Shown in pieces: positions 36,004 through 49,454 of a DNA stretch of 64,000 nt. The notes under the pieces were generated by a model. The model was not told the origin of the DNA. It worked only from the letters and a program-made list of their open reading frames with translations, and did no database searches. The first letter of the stretch is position 1. Every line of letters begins with the position of its first letter. Both the position numbers and the translations under genes were made by a program. The DNA comes from Dreissena polymorpha (taxonomy: Eukaryota; Mollusca; Bivalvia; Myida; Dreissenidae): the NCBI RefSeq assembly GCF_020536995.1, contig NC_068355.1, positions 121,077,032 through 121,141,031 of the forward strand, read 5' to 3'.

Positions 36004-39000
36004 CGAAATACCGTCATGGCCATTGTGGTTACATATTAAAATCCAGAGGGCGACAATGCTATATAGCATAATATAAAGACAACTCTTACGGATATAGTTT
36101 AGTATAATACAGTAATGTCCCTTTAACTATTTCATTAAAATATGGAACATCTGCCCTCTTTTCAAAAAAATGTTTTCTTGGGAAAATAGTTATTTGTACA
36201 TGTGTATAAACATTAATTAGCGCAACACTGGTGATTAATCTAACACACTGCTAGTTCATGTTAGCACTTGATAACGCTGATAACCTTTCTCAAGTTCTCT
36301 CTAAAATGACACCGATTTTTGCGTTGTTCTAGTCAAATCTTAAACACTGTTGATATATCCAATTAACAATGTAGAAATATAATCCATAATGTAACTTTCT
36401 CAAGGGATTAGAAATGCCTTGAAACTTCACAAATAACACCAGTTTATTCTTTTAACACTTTTGTTCCTTTACAAAAATAATTGCAGCATGAGAATATTAT
36501 GGCTTGCGTACATAAAATACAAATTTTAGCATGTTATGACAAAACATGCATGTACAATATTAAATATACACATTATTAAATCAAAGTACACCTGTTTCAC
36601 ATGTCTATTATCGGAGGTTGCTTGACTGTTTTGCCCGATCTAGTGACATATAATTATTGTTTCCCTGCCTGTATTTGGCTGCTACTACCTTTTGGTACCG
36701 ATGCATGGTGTTGCTGTGGTGGTTGTTGTTGTATGTCATTATTTGGGATATTGTTGGGATTGTTACTGATATGCAGTGGTTTTGAATCGAAAATATGCAA
36801 TGTTTATCATTTGTTAAACCACGATTTCTTCTATAAAGAATTTTGAGGCAAAGCAAACAGGTTTGTCGCTTTGAAGTAAAACGCTACCAGGTCCATGTTG
36901 TGATGCATCAATTTGCAACACAACAACTAAAGTATGTGTCCTGGGTTTTGAGTGATAACCCTTTTTATTTTGTTAAAGGCAGATTCATGCTCCGGGTCCC
37001 ACCGGAAAATACTTTCCTTTTTCAACAAGTGGCTCAGTGGACTAGTCATTTCAGCACGATTTGGTGCAAATCTTTGCAAATAAGTTATATTCCAAGTATT
37101 GCCTCAAGTTAAGACTTTAACTGTGGAGATGGCATTTCCTGAATTGCCCTTTCTTTTGAATGATCAATTTTCAGTCCATTTTCAGTAAGTACATGACCAC
37201 ATAATGAAATTTCTGTCTATCCGACTTCATTTTTGTCGGCATTCAACTTTAGTCTAGTCATATGTTCTAGTCTGTTACGACAAAAACAAACAATATCATC
37301 AACAATGACCTTGATGCCTTGTAGTCCTTCAAGGCATTCGTCCATTTTCGAACAAATATTTCATGTGCGCAGTTTATCCCATGTGGTAGTCCCAGACACC
37401 TTTGTCTCCCAAATGGAGTATTGAACACTGTCAAAAGTTGAATTTTTGTTCAATTTGACTGACCAGTAGCCTGTTCGTGCATCTAATTTTGAAACCACTT
37501 TAGCGACAGTCAGGTCACACAAAATGTCGTCGATTGATCTTGATGGATAGTGCGGTCTCGTTATAGCCTCATTGGGATATTTTGGGTCAATACACAACAA
37601 AGAACCACTGTGCTTTTCAACAGTGATCATACTGGTGGCCCATTTTGACGGTTCAGTAACTATGGTAATAACACCATCCTTAACCATTCTTTTTAACTCT
37701 TTTAGCTCACCTGAGCACAACGTGCTCATGGTGAGCTTTTATGATCGCCTTTGGTCCGTCGTCCGTTGTCCGTCGTGCGGCGTCAACATTTGCCTTGTTA
37801 ACGCTCTAGAGGCCATATTTATTGTCCAATCTTCATGAAATTTGGTCAGAAGATTTGTCTCATTGATATCTTGGATGATTTCGAAAATGGTTACGTTTGC
37901 TTAAAAAAAACATGGCTGCCAAGGGGCGGGGCATTTTTGCTTAGATGGCTATATATGGCTATATTATAATCTTGTTAACACTCTAGAGACCACATTTATT
38001 GTCCAATCTTCATGAAACTTAGTGAGAAGATTTATCCCCATAATAACTTGGACGAGTTCGAAAATGATGCCGGTTGGTTGAAAAACATGGCCGCCAGGGG
38101 GCGGGGAATTTCTTTCTTATATGGCTATAGTAAAACCTTGTTAACACTCTAGAGGCCACATTTATTTTCCGATCTTCATGAAACTTTCTCAGATGATTTG
38201 TCCTAATCATATCTTGGATGAGTTCAAAAATGGTAACCTTTGCTTGAAAACATGGCTGCCAAGGGGCGGGGCATTTTTCCTTATATGGCTACATATGGCT
38301 ATAGTAAAATCTTGTTAACACTCTAGAGGCCACATTTATTTCCGATCTTCATAAAACCTCGTCAGAAGATTCATCCCAATGATATCTTGGACGAGTTCAA
38401 AAATGATGCCGGTTGGTTGAAAAACATGGCCTCCAGGGGGCGGGGCATTTTTCTTATATGGCTATAGTAAAACCTTGTTAACGCTCTAGAGGCCACATAT
38501 ATTTTCCGATCTTCATGAAACTTGGTCTGAAGATTTGTCCCAATGATATATTGGATGAGTTTGAAAATGGTAACCTTTGCTTGAAAAACATGGGTGCCAA
38601 GGGGCGAGGCATTTTTCCTGATATGGTTATATATGGCTATAGTAAAATCTTGTTAACACTCTAGAGGCTTCATTTAATGTCCACTCTTCATGAAACTTGG
38701 TCAGATGATTCATCCCAATAATATCTTGAACGAGTTTAAAAATGATGCCGGTTGCTTGTAAAACATGGCCACCACATGGGCGGGGTATTTTTCCTTATAT
38801 GGCTATAGTAAAACCTTGTTAACACTCTTGAGGTGACATTAATTTCCCGATCATCATGAAAGTTGGTCAGAAGATTGTCCCAATGATATCTTGGATGAGT
38901 TCGAAAATGGTATTGGTTGCTTTAAAAACATGGCCAACAGGGGCGGGCATTTTTCCTTATATGGCTATATATGGCTATAGTAAAACCTTGTTAACACTCT

Positions 39001-40354
39001 AGAGGCCACATTTATTGTCCAATCTTCATGAAACTTGGTCAGAAGATTTGACCCAATAATATCTTGTTATCTCAGGTGAGCGACTTTGGGCTTTTCATGC
39101 CCTTTTGTTTGAGTCTGCCTTTGATTGCTACAAGAACACGTCAAGGTGGGTGAATAAATGGAACAGCATTGTGTTATATGCAAAAGTCAGATTCCCTTGG
39201 AATAGTTCCTAGACCAGTTAATACAGCAAAGTATTTAGATACAACCGTGTTCTTTGTGTAGGTTCAATTTCAAATTTGATTAGATTCATAGACATACATG
39301 TGTCTGACCCTAATATGGGAGACTGAGGGGGATGTATACAAAGTAAAAGTCCTAATATGACGAATCATGCCATGAACCTTAAGTGATGTTCTATTTTAAC
39401 CTGATAATTTGATGTTAGTGTTTTTGAATGGACCTTCAACCCCTAACGATGCAAATTTATGTAATGGAATGATATTGACCTGTGCTCCGGAATCATTTGT
39501 GGACATTATGTTTGTTTATTGTGGGCAAACATTGAGTTTAACATGATCTTGATTCTTTTGCATATCATAAACGACCGAATTGATAAATTATAGATTATTA
39601 ATGTCACTTTGATCTGATTCAGAAAAGTCATTAACCTCATTAATTTTGGCTCTATGTTTATGTCTGGTGTCGTTGTCCTTGCTTTTCTGGAAACACACTG
39701 AAGCAAAATGGTTCATCTTATGACATGGCTTTCCCTTTGCCGGACAAAGTTCTCGTGTGTGAGGTCAACTACCACCACAGTTTGTACATTTTTCCCTGTT
39801 CGCGTCGTGAAGCTTATACCGTCCCTTTCGTTTTGGCATTGATCCGTCTTGTTGGACGTTTAGATCCACTGGCGACAGCATGTATACACCTGTTGTCCAT
39901 GGACTTCACCTGTCTTTTCGTCATCTCGTATGTTCTGGCAATGTCGAGAAATTTCTGAAGTGTTAGATCATTACCTTCACTGGCATTCTTTCGCGTAATT
40001 GTTGGGTACGTATTCCACATATTATATGGTTCCGTGTCATTTCTATGATTTCAACAGGGTAATCACAATCTTTGATTAATAATCTCAACTCTATAGCAAA
40101 TTGTTATAATGTTTCTCCATCCTTATGTATTCCCATTGGTTGTATCTGAAGTGTTTTTACGTCTGACATAATGTTGTCTAGCCGGTGTATTTAATACAAC
40201 GCATGGCGTATGTGGCTACATGTTTATTCAATAATGTCCAAGCTACAAGCGCCCAACAATCTATATAGCACAATCATATAAAGACAACTCTTACGGATAA
40301 AGTTAAGTATAATACAGTGATGACCCTTTAACAATTTCATTACAATATGGAACA
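36004..40354 (-). mobile_element. Ty3/Gypsy LTR retrotransposon fossil
   Basis: Two diverged direct repeats of ~150-165 bp at about 36004-36149 and 40190-40354 are the likely LTRs (minus-strand start TGTTCCATA). Between them, on the minus strand and in the order expected for this family, are traces of a gag zinc-knuckle region (about 39.6-40.1 kb), reverse transcriptase (about 37.1-37.7 kb) and RNase H (near 36.9 kb). No integrase was recognised. The copy is clearly broken in several ways, is much shorter than a full element, and its LTRs have diverged, so it is old. A separate tandem-repeat element (37703-39110) has inserted into it. Confidence 0.8.
37703..39110. mobile_element. Non-coding element with dimeric ~340-bp internal repeats
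   Basis: Bounded by agctcacctgagcacaacg on the left and atctcaggtgagcgacttt on the right, partly complementary ends. Inside, ttgttaacactctagagg recurs at 37795, 37972, 38138, 38312, 38475, 38650, 38816 and 38988. Steps alternate about 175 and 165 bp, so two monomer types form a ~340-bp dimer repeated about four times. The type differs by a duplicated atatggct and by gctgccaagg versus gccgccaggg. It sits within the Gypsy fossil. Confidence 0.8.
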
Positions 40355-40371
40355 TTCTTCGAGATATTAAC

Positions 40372-40620
40372 AAGCGATTTATGATCCGGAATATAAGTTT
40401 TCTTTTTCAAGTTAATGGTTTTTGCATTCATTTTAACAATACCGTGTTGAACTCTGAATTAAACGTAATGTTTGAAGCATTTGATATTCAATTTACATTG
40501 GAAGAAGTAATGAAAACCATCTTCAATCTTACAGTTGGGTAAAGTTCCAGATCAGATAAAATATTTAAAGAATTCTTCATCAACTCCAAAACGGAGTTTA
40601 CATCCTTTTTAGTGCCACTT
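40372..40620 (+). mobile_element. LINE reverse transcriptase fragment, left part
   Basis: Translation across short frames gives FTLEEVMKTIFNL, then a K-PD region and EFFINSKTEF, the order found near the start of LINE reverse transcriptase domains. Frames shift, so it is dead. It continues at 48637 after two nested insertions. Confidence 0.65.
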
Positions 40621-40823
40621 TTAACCTGTTTATGCCTAGGCCACAACAAATTGATTAAATGTTCGTCGGATTTGCCGCACCTAAAAATCTTAAAACTAAA
40701 TAAAAATATTTTTATTTTTATTTCGCGCCCGCAGCAACAATTTTGCTCCGCATGTATTTGTTTACAGATTTAGTTTAATTTAGCCTACGTATTTTACGAC
40801 TTTTATAACGCTTTGCGATAATA

Positions 40824-43800
40824 ATGAGATTGGTTTATGGTAAAATAATGGCGGCGCTCGTCTGCATAGTCGTGTCGGCGAAAGACACCAATGGTAATTC
40901 AATTTTTTCTCCTGTGGCAATGTGTCACCGGATTACGGACGATTTTAGCGATTTATTCATCGCAGCCGCATCATCATCAGGCCTCGAAATGTCGCCCGAA
41001 TGCGTGAATTCTGTAAATATCTGCAGTAAAGTTGGTAGTAGCGATAGAATAAAAATTTCGAACATCAACATGCAACTAAATGTCGCAGTAGAACTTGACA
41101 AAAAAATGGTCGAATATACAATTAATTCTGCACGACTTCCATCAACAAGTTCAAACTCCAATGCATTCACAGTTTTAATGAACAAGTCCAAGGTATACAT
41201 TATGCCCAAAAAATATGAAGTAAACACAAGCTCAAAAGTAAAGAAACTTTCTGGTCCACAACAACTGTACTGCGACTTGATTGATTGGGCCCAAAGTACT
41301 GGGTGTGGATGGCCATCTAATATTGTCGAGGACAGTGGAAAACAAGCCCTAAAATCTCTCAGCAATGCCTTGTGGTACGTAGATCACTGCCATGCAAGAC
41401 TGAAAGATGCCAGTTGTCATGTTCCAACTGAATTAAACAAATTTCAAAATTACAACAGCTACAAATTACTTAGGCACAGACCACCTATTGTAAAGGCAGC
41501 CAGACTTGGCGAATTGGTTGGTGATCTATACTCCGCCCTTAGTTTGCCATCATTGAGTGATAAACGAAACACAGTGTTAGCCAAAATCATGGGTGAATTA
41601 GCAGAATCTCTAAAACAATACAAAGACAGACTTGAAAATGATAACCAAAAACACCAAAACATAAGTCATAAAAGAGAAACAGCTAACTGCGGTGACTCGA
41701 ACTCGGTTTGCATAGATCCTGTAACACCGTCCAATGTTAAAGAAGAATATAGTCATTTAAACCAGACAGTAGTGAAAACATCAGATTATACCTATGTGCA
41801 CCTTGACAAGTTTTGTCCCGATAATCGTATTGAACGTCGCAAATTCATCAAAAACCTTCGTTTGTCCAAACCGATTATGTTGTATAGGGTTGCTTATGGA
41901 GGAAGCATAGGAACATTAAATTTCATTTGGAGTGTTCCAGTAGGTCAAACAGAAGACAAAACATCCCGCAACATGAAAGTTATCTCTCAAATTTCAGAAG
42001 ATCTTCCGACGTTCTCAAGCAGGGCTATGAGACAAGAATTTATTGACAAGTTTATAAGTTATGTGAAATGCCCAAAGTCAGTCGTTAGACACATGTATTT
42101 TAGCCTAACAGGGCATGAAGAAAGTGCCAATTCTTCCAGTGAAAAAGAAATTAATGAAAGGGTGTCGAAGATCATAGGCGCAGATGACTCTCAGTTATTG
42201 ATTGATTTACGAGCAACTAATGGCTCTGATACATATTATGATGCCTTTTTTGAAGAAATGGGAAAGTTCTTTGAAGAACAGGTTTTACAGGTCAGTGAAA
42301 GACGAAAATGTGATGAAATGTATTTGCCATTGGCAATTTCAATAGAGACTTTAAAGAATGACATTTGTAAAAGAGTGCCTGATGGAACACCCATTCCTAG
42401 CAATGAAACGATCCGACTGCAGTTTTGTCCCAGTAATCCATTTCATAAGACTGCTTTAAGGTACACTGGTCAGTTCAATGTTAAATTCCGTGTGCAGACA
42501 CGCCAGGCAAGAGTTTCACATCCTGATTCACACTATGCTGCAAAATACTTTCAGTATATGAAAGAATTTTGTGTGATGTTTAGAGACAGTGCTATGTTCT
42601 TATGCATGGACGACAAGGCAATAGTTCCAGTGGGAGAACCAGGAATCCCTATATCAACTGGAGTAAGAGGGCATAACAAGGTTCTAACACCTTCAGAGGG
42701 ACCTGTATTAGTTGCAACTGACCATGATTTTCATCTTTGCGGTCTTGTTCCTTCAGTTGTTCTTGTCACAGAAATTCCTAGGGACTCGAAAGACAGCTTC
42801 TTTTCAGGGGACATGCATGTGACAACAAAAGAAAAGGTATTCAGCCCATCTAGCCCATTTAGACATGCTGCTGAAGTTATTGAACTCGTAAGATTAAATG
42901 ATGCCTACTCTTCAGATGGATTAAATTTGAGAACCCCAATCATGTGCCTTTATACTGATGGAGGACCGGATCATAGAGTCACTTATGAAACGGTTAAGTT
43001 GTCGCTCACTCTTATCTTCATGCATTTAGATTTGGACATGCTAATTGCACTCCGAACGGCACCATCACATAGTTGGACCAACCCAGCTGAACGTTGCATG
43101 TCCATTTTAAATTTGGCCTTGCAGCATGTTGCGCTAGACAGAAATGAAATGGAAGAGAAGTATGAACAGATGGTTAAAAACTTGTCTTCTCTAACTGCAG
43201 TAAGAAACCAAGCCAGACTAAAAGATGGTCTGAAAGAGGCTTTCAAGAAAAGTATGGAACCAGTGGTTGATCTTGTGAACAAACGTTTCTCACAAATGAG
43301 CTTGAAAGGAAACCCTGTTAAAACTTTGAAAGGGGTATCAGATGAAGAGATCACATCCATCTTAGATATCACTGGTGTTGGCTTTGGAGCAGATAGTCCA
43401 GTAGCCACAGCTGACACAAAAAGCGCTGAATTGAAGAAAAGCAAGCATCTGCAGGTAAAACAAACTAAATTTATTTTTTAAAGAAAAATGCATAGATAAT
43501 GTCCTGCTTGTCTGGAAATGATATAATAATTGTTGTTCTCAGTAAAATTATATTGATATAACTGTATATTGCCCTCTACTAAAATTGCTTATGGTCACTG
43601 GTTACATAATGCATATTAATATTAGTTTTTAATATGTCACTTCCAATTTAAGTATTTGTTTCGCATTAAATTAATATGCGCCAGTGCGTATACTATTATC
43701 TGACAGAAAAACAAATAAAGGTTTTTAACATTCAACCTTAAAATATGCATCTGGCACAGGCAAGCAATTTGTCTAGGTTATGGAAAGTTTAACTGTGTCG

Positions 43801-46800
43801 CTTTCTGAGAAAACTGGGCATAATGCATGTGCGTAAAGTGTCGTCCCAGATTAGCCTGTGCAGTTCGCACAGGCTAATCAGGGACGACATTTTCCCCCTA
43901 TACTGGATTTTTGCTAAGAAGAGACATTATTTAAACGAAAAATTCCATAAAAGCGGAAATTGTCGTCCCTGATTAGCCTGTGTGGACTGCACAGGCTAAT
44001 CTGGGATGACAATTTATGCACAAGCATTATGTCCAGTTTTCTCAGAACAATACACAATTATTCAATTTTAAAAGTTAAATGTTTACCGGGTAACATTATT
44101 CATTTTTTATTAAATATTGGATATTGTGAAGGCTATGCTGTCTTATTAACAATATTAATGAAAACGTGTGTTTATTATATTTTATAATGAAAAATCAACC
44201 TATGTATAAAGATACATCTTGTTTAAAAAATGACAAAAAAACAACATGTTATTAATATGGAAGAGCGTCTATAAACATCAGTGTCCTTTCTTCTAAAGGA
44301 TTTCTTTGAGAGGCATGCAGAATCCAGCCACTACTGCTTCCAGTTAAAGAAGTGTTCATCCGATGAATGTGGCTACTGCTCCGTTAACCCAGTCCGAGAT
44401 CAGGATGTTTTTGACCGCCTCAGGTTCCTCCCTGAACCAAAGCCTGACGAAAATGGTGAACACTACCTACCATTCAGTGAGGTAAATTTATCGCATTTGT
44501 ATTCCATTATATGACATATTTATTGAATGGATGAAGTTGTGTAAATTACAAATATATTTTGGAAACTTACTTTGGCATTTGAAGGTTGTGTACCTGTGCA
44601 AATGGTCAATAGTTACAATTAAATTTGAATAATCAATTTACTCATGTTTACTTCATTGATCTGACAACATATTATGTTCTGCCTTTTGTTTAATAAAAAG
44701 GCATAAATATACTTAACTATATACCTTGTTGACATTTTAGTTAACTTAACTTGTCCAGCTGACATGTAGTTAATTTAATGATTTAAATGATAATGTGTGA
44801 CTATTGTGTTTAGAAACTGGAAGCAACATTTGAGATAAGGTTTAAACATGCCAATTCAATTATATAAATTATAATAACATAATAATAATTCCAGTTGTTT
44901 GGGAAAGCCCTGACCCGTGACAAGTACAGACCCTCAACCAGACCATGTGGAACCTATGATGAGGAATTACAAAACCATGATAAAGAGAATCGAGAAATTT
45001 TGAGGGTAATGATAATTATAATATTTTAGAAGCTCGCAAATAACTTAACACTTTATTTCATGTTTATATTATTATATTTAGGTCAAACTGTCAAACCTTA
45101 TTGTAAGGTCGCCTTGGCAAAGTGGATATGGTGTCCGCCTAGCGACCGAGAGGTCACGGGTTCAATTGCCATAGTAGGAGCGTGCTTTAGATCTCCCCAT
45201 AGACACCAAGTACTGGTTCTAGTCCCAGGAAAAGGACTCTAGAGCGTTTCAAAAAAGCCTAAGGCTTTCAATGCAATCGAGCTAAAATAAATAGGTTTAA
45301 ACTAAACCTCATTGAATTACAACTGTGATATTAAAATAAAAATCAGAGAAATATTCCAAGTGCATTTTTGTTGCAGTATACATCCGTTCCTTCTTCCACC
45401 TGGCAATTGGCAACACCAAGAGAAAAAGTGATCATGTCAAAATGATATCATGTTGTCAACATTTTTGCAGGCTGGAAATTGAAGCGGGCATTTTGCCATA
45501 AAAAGCATTTTTTAAATATTTTTGCTTTCATTACACTATATCTTTCCATGTTGTTTTAGAATGAGAAGCTTCGAGATGCTGTCCTTTGCGGAGAATGTAG
45601 CAGGCCAAGATGTGTCTTCAGTCCAAACAAGCTTGACCGACAACAGGTAAACGTTTTGTAAAAATACAATCTACAGCGTGTTTCAACATTATAGGATCAT
45701 AACATGTTGGTTACATAATTTTTAAGAGTCTAAATTTACATTTAAACATCACAGTTATACACAGTTTGGCAGGATTATAAAAAGACACGTATTGATCCAA
45801 TAAATTGATATGAATGATACATATTTTTACAGATCAGAAAAAAGCTCTTTGGCTTGTTGGTTTGCAACTTAGAGCCCGAATATTTTTTGTTAATGTCTGA
45901 TCAAACACGGTATGTGTTAATATATCACCAGATTGACATTGCAAAACATTGTTTTTTATTTCATACCATCAAAGGCCCATTCAAGATATAAATAGTTGTA
46001 AAACAAAAAATGCATTGGTAAATGATAATCTTAATATGAAGGAAATGCATTCGTTTTTGCTTTGATTTGAATAGGTTTCAAGTCTAATAATGCTGCAAAC
46101 ACAAAGGTTGGGAGGCAATTTATTGGAGTCACTCTGTCGGTCAATCCTTCTGGCAATTTGTTTGCATGCGAATCACCATGAAGTGTAGATTAACATGACA
46201 CAATTTTCACACATATTGATTCACTTATTCCTTAGTTACATGTATGTGCTCTTGAACTTATCCAAGACATAGCTGCCATCAATTCCATGTCTATGAAGAG
46301 GCTTTGGAGAAGTATTACAGTAATAGAAATTTAGTAATATGGGAAATTTTACTAGCCTGAGTCAGAATTTTCGAGCGCAGCCATTTGTGTACATTTTGTT
46401 CAAAATAACAGACACAATTTTTTTTTAATTTTATTTAATCCTTCAAATACATGGCAATTTTCTTCGTACTTTCATCTTTCTGAAAGTAAGCTTCTAATGG
46501 CAGTTGATTAAAGTTGCTTAAAGTTGCTCAAATTCTTTTTGGAAAAAAAATAGCGAAAATAAAATTAGAAATTGTTTAATATCTGTTTTATGAGTTTTAC
46601 AAGCACTTTAGGCTGGTAAAATTGGGAATTTCTATAAGCCTGAAAAAAAGACCATAGATTTTTTCTGTTTGGATAGGGCGAATAATGATGACTGTCAATT
46701 TTGTGAAAAGCTCCATAACATTTCACTTCCTTGCAGGAGGAATTCTTGCGGAACATTAAGGCATGCCATTCGTATATCTGTGGAGATCAGTTGGAAGATG

Positions 46801-47069
46801 CACCTGACCTGTATGTTCGGAGATGCGTGACCTGCAGCTCTGAGGTGGAAACAGCTTATTTCTCAGCCAAGTGTCGGCATTACCTACCACCAGTGTGCAT
46901 CCACTGTGGATCTCCTGACTGTCTGTTAGATGACAACGATGCATATATTGCAGATTTGTATACAAAATATTCCATTGTCAGGCCAATTTGTGTGTCTTGT
47001 CGACATTCTGGAAAAGAGGCAAAAACATGGGGCGCCAAGAAGTTTTTAAAAAAACAAAAAGTCAAATGA
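40824..47069 (+). CDS. Transposon-encoded DDE-like protein with Cys-rich tail (copy 2)
   Basis: Exons 40824-43454, 44299-44481, 44895-45005, 45560-45646 and 46737-47069. The translation is the same 1,114 residues as copy 1 in every exon, including the candidate catalytic D597, D712 and E756 and all CxxC pairs. There is no stop, frameshift or splice-site change, so both copies look equally capable of making protein. The long first exon, small middle exons and zinc-like C-terminal exon are as described for copy 1. Being in the P450 intron, on the same strand, it may be transcribed as part of a long pre-mRNA as well as from its own 5' region. Confidence 0.88.
43795..44049. mobile_element. Palindromic MITE (family A) inside transposon copy 2
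   Basis: Same insertion, same position and same sequence as 25289-25543 in copy 1. Confidence 0.9.
45107..45296 (+). mobile_element. tRNA-derived SINE inside transposon copy 2
   Basis: Same SINE insertion as 26601-26790 in copy 1, in intron 3 of the transposase gene. Confidence 0.85.
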
Positions 47070-47477
47070 ACTCATTCAAGCCTTCAAAAGTTCTTACTTT
47101 GATTTGGTTTGTAAATGAGACCAAAGCAAAAGTATGTGTTTATGATGACCATCATCATCATGTTTATAAATGTTAACATGTTGTGATTGAAAATGAAAAA
47201 TCATGGATTGGAATAAAGAGCAAATGCTTTAACTTTTAAAAATATTAGTGTTTCGTATTTTCCAGTTTAATTTCTATTTCTACAGATTTTAATTGTTTTG
47301 TGTTAAGATTAAAGTTGATACTAGTCATTTGTGATTGCACTTTTCTTGGAAAAGTATGTTTTATTGTAAATTGATGTGTTTTACAAATAGTCACGCTAAA
47401 TATTGTTCTACTACTATTGTTATAAATATATATTATAGTACTAGTCATTTAATAAATATACTAGAACTGATACTAGT

Positions 47478-47721
47478 CGTTTTATGCCCCCGGTAGGGTG
47501 GCATATAGCAGTTGAACTGTCCGTCTGTCTGTCCGAAAACTTTAACATTGGCCATACTTTTTGCAATATTGACTTGATATTTGGCATGCATGTGTATCTC
47601 ATGGAGCTGCACATTTTGAGTGGTGAAAGGTCAAGTTCATGTAAAAAAATAAATATATATTTTCAAAGCGGCGCAGTAGGGGGCATTGTGTTTCTGACAA
47701 ACACATCTCTTGTTTGGCACT
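47478..47721 (-). repeat. Dispersed 'tatgccccc' repeat inside copy 2
   Basis: Same as 28972-29215 in copy 1. Confidence 0.6.
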
Positions 47722-48636
47722 CAAATTAGACAAATATATGTCACTGTGCTATGTTAAAATAAAGGGCTCCTACTAATCACATCTATAAATAGTTTTGATT
47801 AAAAGGCATGTGTTTTATATTAAAATAAAATAACTATCTGTTTCTTATTGTTCTTTCATTAGGAAGTTATGTTTTTTTTTACTTTACAAAACTTAAACTT
47901 CTCATTTCTAATTTTAACATTGCTAAACTAACCAAAGTAATGCATTTGAGTATAATGTATACTACTATAACCTATGATATTTAGAACTAATACAAATTGA
48001 AGATATTTCTTACGCTTGATGTTTAGCATATTATTTATTGTCATGCTATTTAACTTTCATTGACAGAAGACTGAGCTTCTTATATAACTTTGCTAGTGAA
48101 AAGTACAGTGTACCATGTTAACATTAAGTAGTCACTACCTGTTGTGAATAAGCAGAATAACTATTGGAGAATATTTTGTTTATCATACTTTAACAAACAT
48201 TGGACTAGAGTTAAAATAAGTTAGTACTACTAAATGACCTTGTGTTTGTATTTTGAAGATATCATGCATTTATTTGGCAACAAATATCAATTTACAGAGA
48301 CAATATATCTATTTTTTATTTTTCGCTCTTCGCTCGCCTGTGATTTTTTTAAAAATAGAATAAAAATTAATTTATTTTTATTTCGCTCGCTCGCTCCATT
48401 TTTTTTGGCTAAAATCCGTAGAACAAATCATCAATTTGTTGTGGCCCTAGCGTATAGAAAAAAGGCCTTGGCAAACAGCGTAGACGCAGATGAGATGCCG
48501 CATAATGTTTGCTTAAATGAATTTCTGTAAGAAATATTCTAAATATAAAAATACATATACTAGACATCCCTAATTTTGGAAATAAATTGATCCAATTTAG
48601 AAGGATGGAAGAGTCTACTAGACATAAATGGGTTAA

Positions 48637-49069
48637 AAAAACAACTTTGATATTCTCCAGATAAATGTACGGAATGTAACCTTGAACCAATTCATAAAGG
48701 GGAGCCTTAGTGACCCAAACGATTTCAGAGGTATTTCTTTTAAGCGTAATTTGTTTACTTTGTACATTTATCATCCATGCGAAATGTTCATATATGGAAA
48801 GAATCGTATCACATTATATTACAAGCACATGCAGGATTAAGGGCAAAAATGGGAACTTCACAAACTCTATTTTGTCTACATGATATATTAACGCATTTCA
48901 ACAGAAAAATAAACAGGTATATTGCACGTTCGATGATTGCACGACTGATATATTTGTCAGGGAAATCCTTTGATTTAAAATTTTATTTCCGTTGTAGGTT
49001 TTTTTCGTTTATTAAATCGATTTCATGGAACCACAACCCAGCATTGCTTAATATGCAGGACACAGTCTA
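48637..49069 (+). mobile_element. LINE reverse transcriptase fragment, right part
   Basis: Translations in more than one frame give SDPNDFRGIS, then QAHAGLRAKMGTSQTLFCLH and DILTHFNRKI. These are the next reverse transcriptase blocks after those at 40372-40620 (SDPxNYRGI and QAGFR-type motifs). Frameshifted and incomplete. CR1-, RTE- or Jockey-type cannot be told from this much. Confidence 0.7.
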
Positions 49070-49220
49070 AGGGGTGTGATTCACTGAATAAATGTAAGCT
49101 CGTGACCAACATATCTGGGTTATAAAATATTCTAGACCTTTGCCCAGCATGGGGATGTTCGTAATTAAGTAATGTGGATTGCCTTTAGCCGAGTAGTTGT
49201 TTTACGATGATAATTGGCAT

Positions 49221-49454
49221 GGGGACCGTTTCAATAAACATCGTAATACACATTTACGATACGATACGTTTTTCGAAGATGCATACTTGTCCAAATCATA
49301 TGTTTATAAATGTTCAGTACTTTATTACTTACATTTGCTTCTCTAGCGCCGTATATATTTGACGAGCATAGCGAGCTAGTCCTTCTAGTTATTAAGATAA
49401 CAAAATTCTCTCGTAAGTTAACCTTGTAGTACGATCGTTTGTGAAACGGCCCCC
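49221..49454. mobile_element. Short MITE with gggg-ccgtttca ends
   Basis: Left end ggggaccgtttcaataaac and right end gtttgtgaaacggcccc are near complements, with cgatacgat-type motifs next to each end. About 235 bp, non-coding. Confidence 0.55.

Larger units (their letters stand above)
40639..48446 (+). mobile_element. 7,808-bp DNA transposon, copy 2
   Basis: Same 17-bp terminal repeats and same length as copy 1, offset exactly 18,506 bp. Target duplication CTA at 40636-40638 and 48447-48449. The empty site is known from other family C MITEs in this window, which read atgcctagcgt without interruption, so this is a proven insertion with a 3-bp duplication. Flanks differ entirely from copy 1, which excludes a simple segmental duplication of a larger block. 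Confidence 0.93.
40621..48636. mobile_element. Family C MITE carrying transposon copy 2
   Basis: The left 15-18 bases (ttaacctgtttatgccta) and the right ~190 bp (from ctagcgtatagaaaa to gacataaatgggttaa) together form one family C MITE. Transposon copy 2 inserted at its CTA, which is duplicated. The MITE in turn lies inside the LINE fragment. Confidence 0.85.

Noticed and set aside
36601-36846. 81-residue + frame with Cys/Trp-rich segment
   Set aside because: Lies within the Gypsy fossil on the opposite strand and shows no domain.
22133-48446. Possibility that the two 7.8-kb copies arose by segmental duplication or misassembly
   Set aside because: Match stops exactly at the inverted ends, flanks are unrelated, and each copy has its own 3-bp target duplication; copy 2 even has a known empty site.
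48409-48774. 121-residue minus-strand frame
   Set aside because: Crosses the transposon end, a MITE and the LINE fragment; not a gene.
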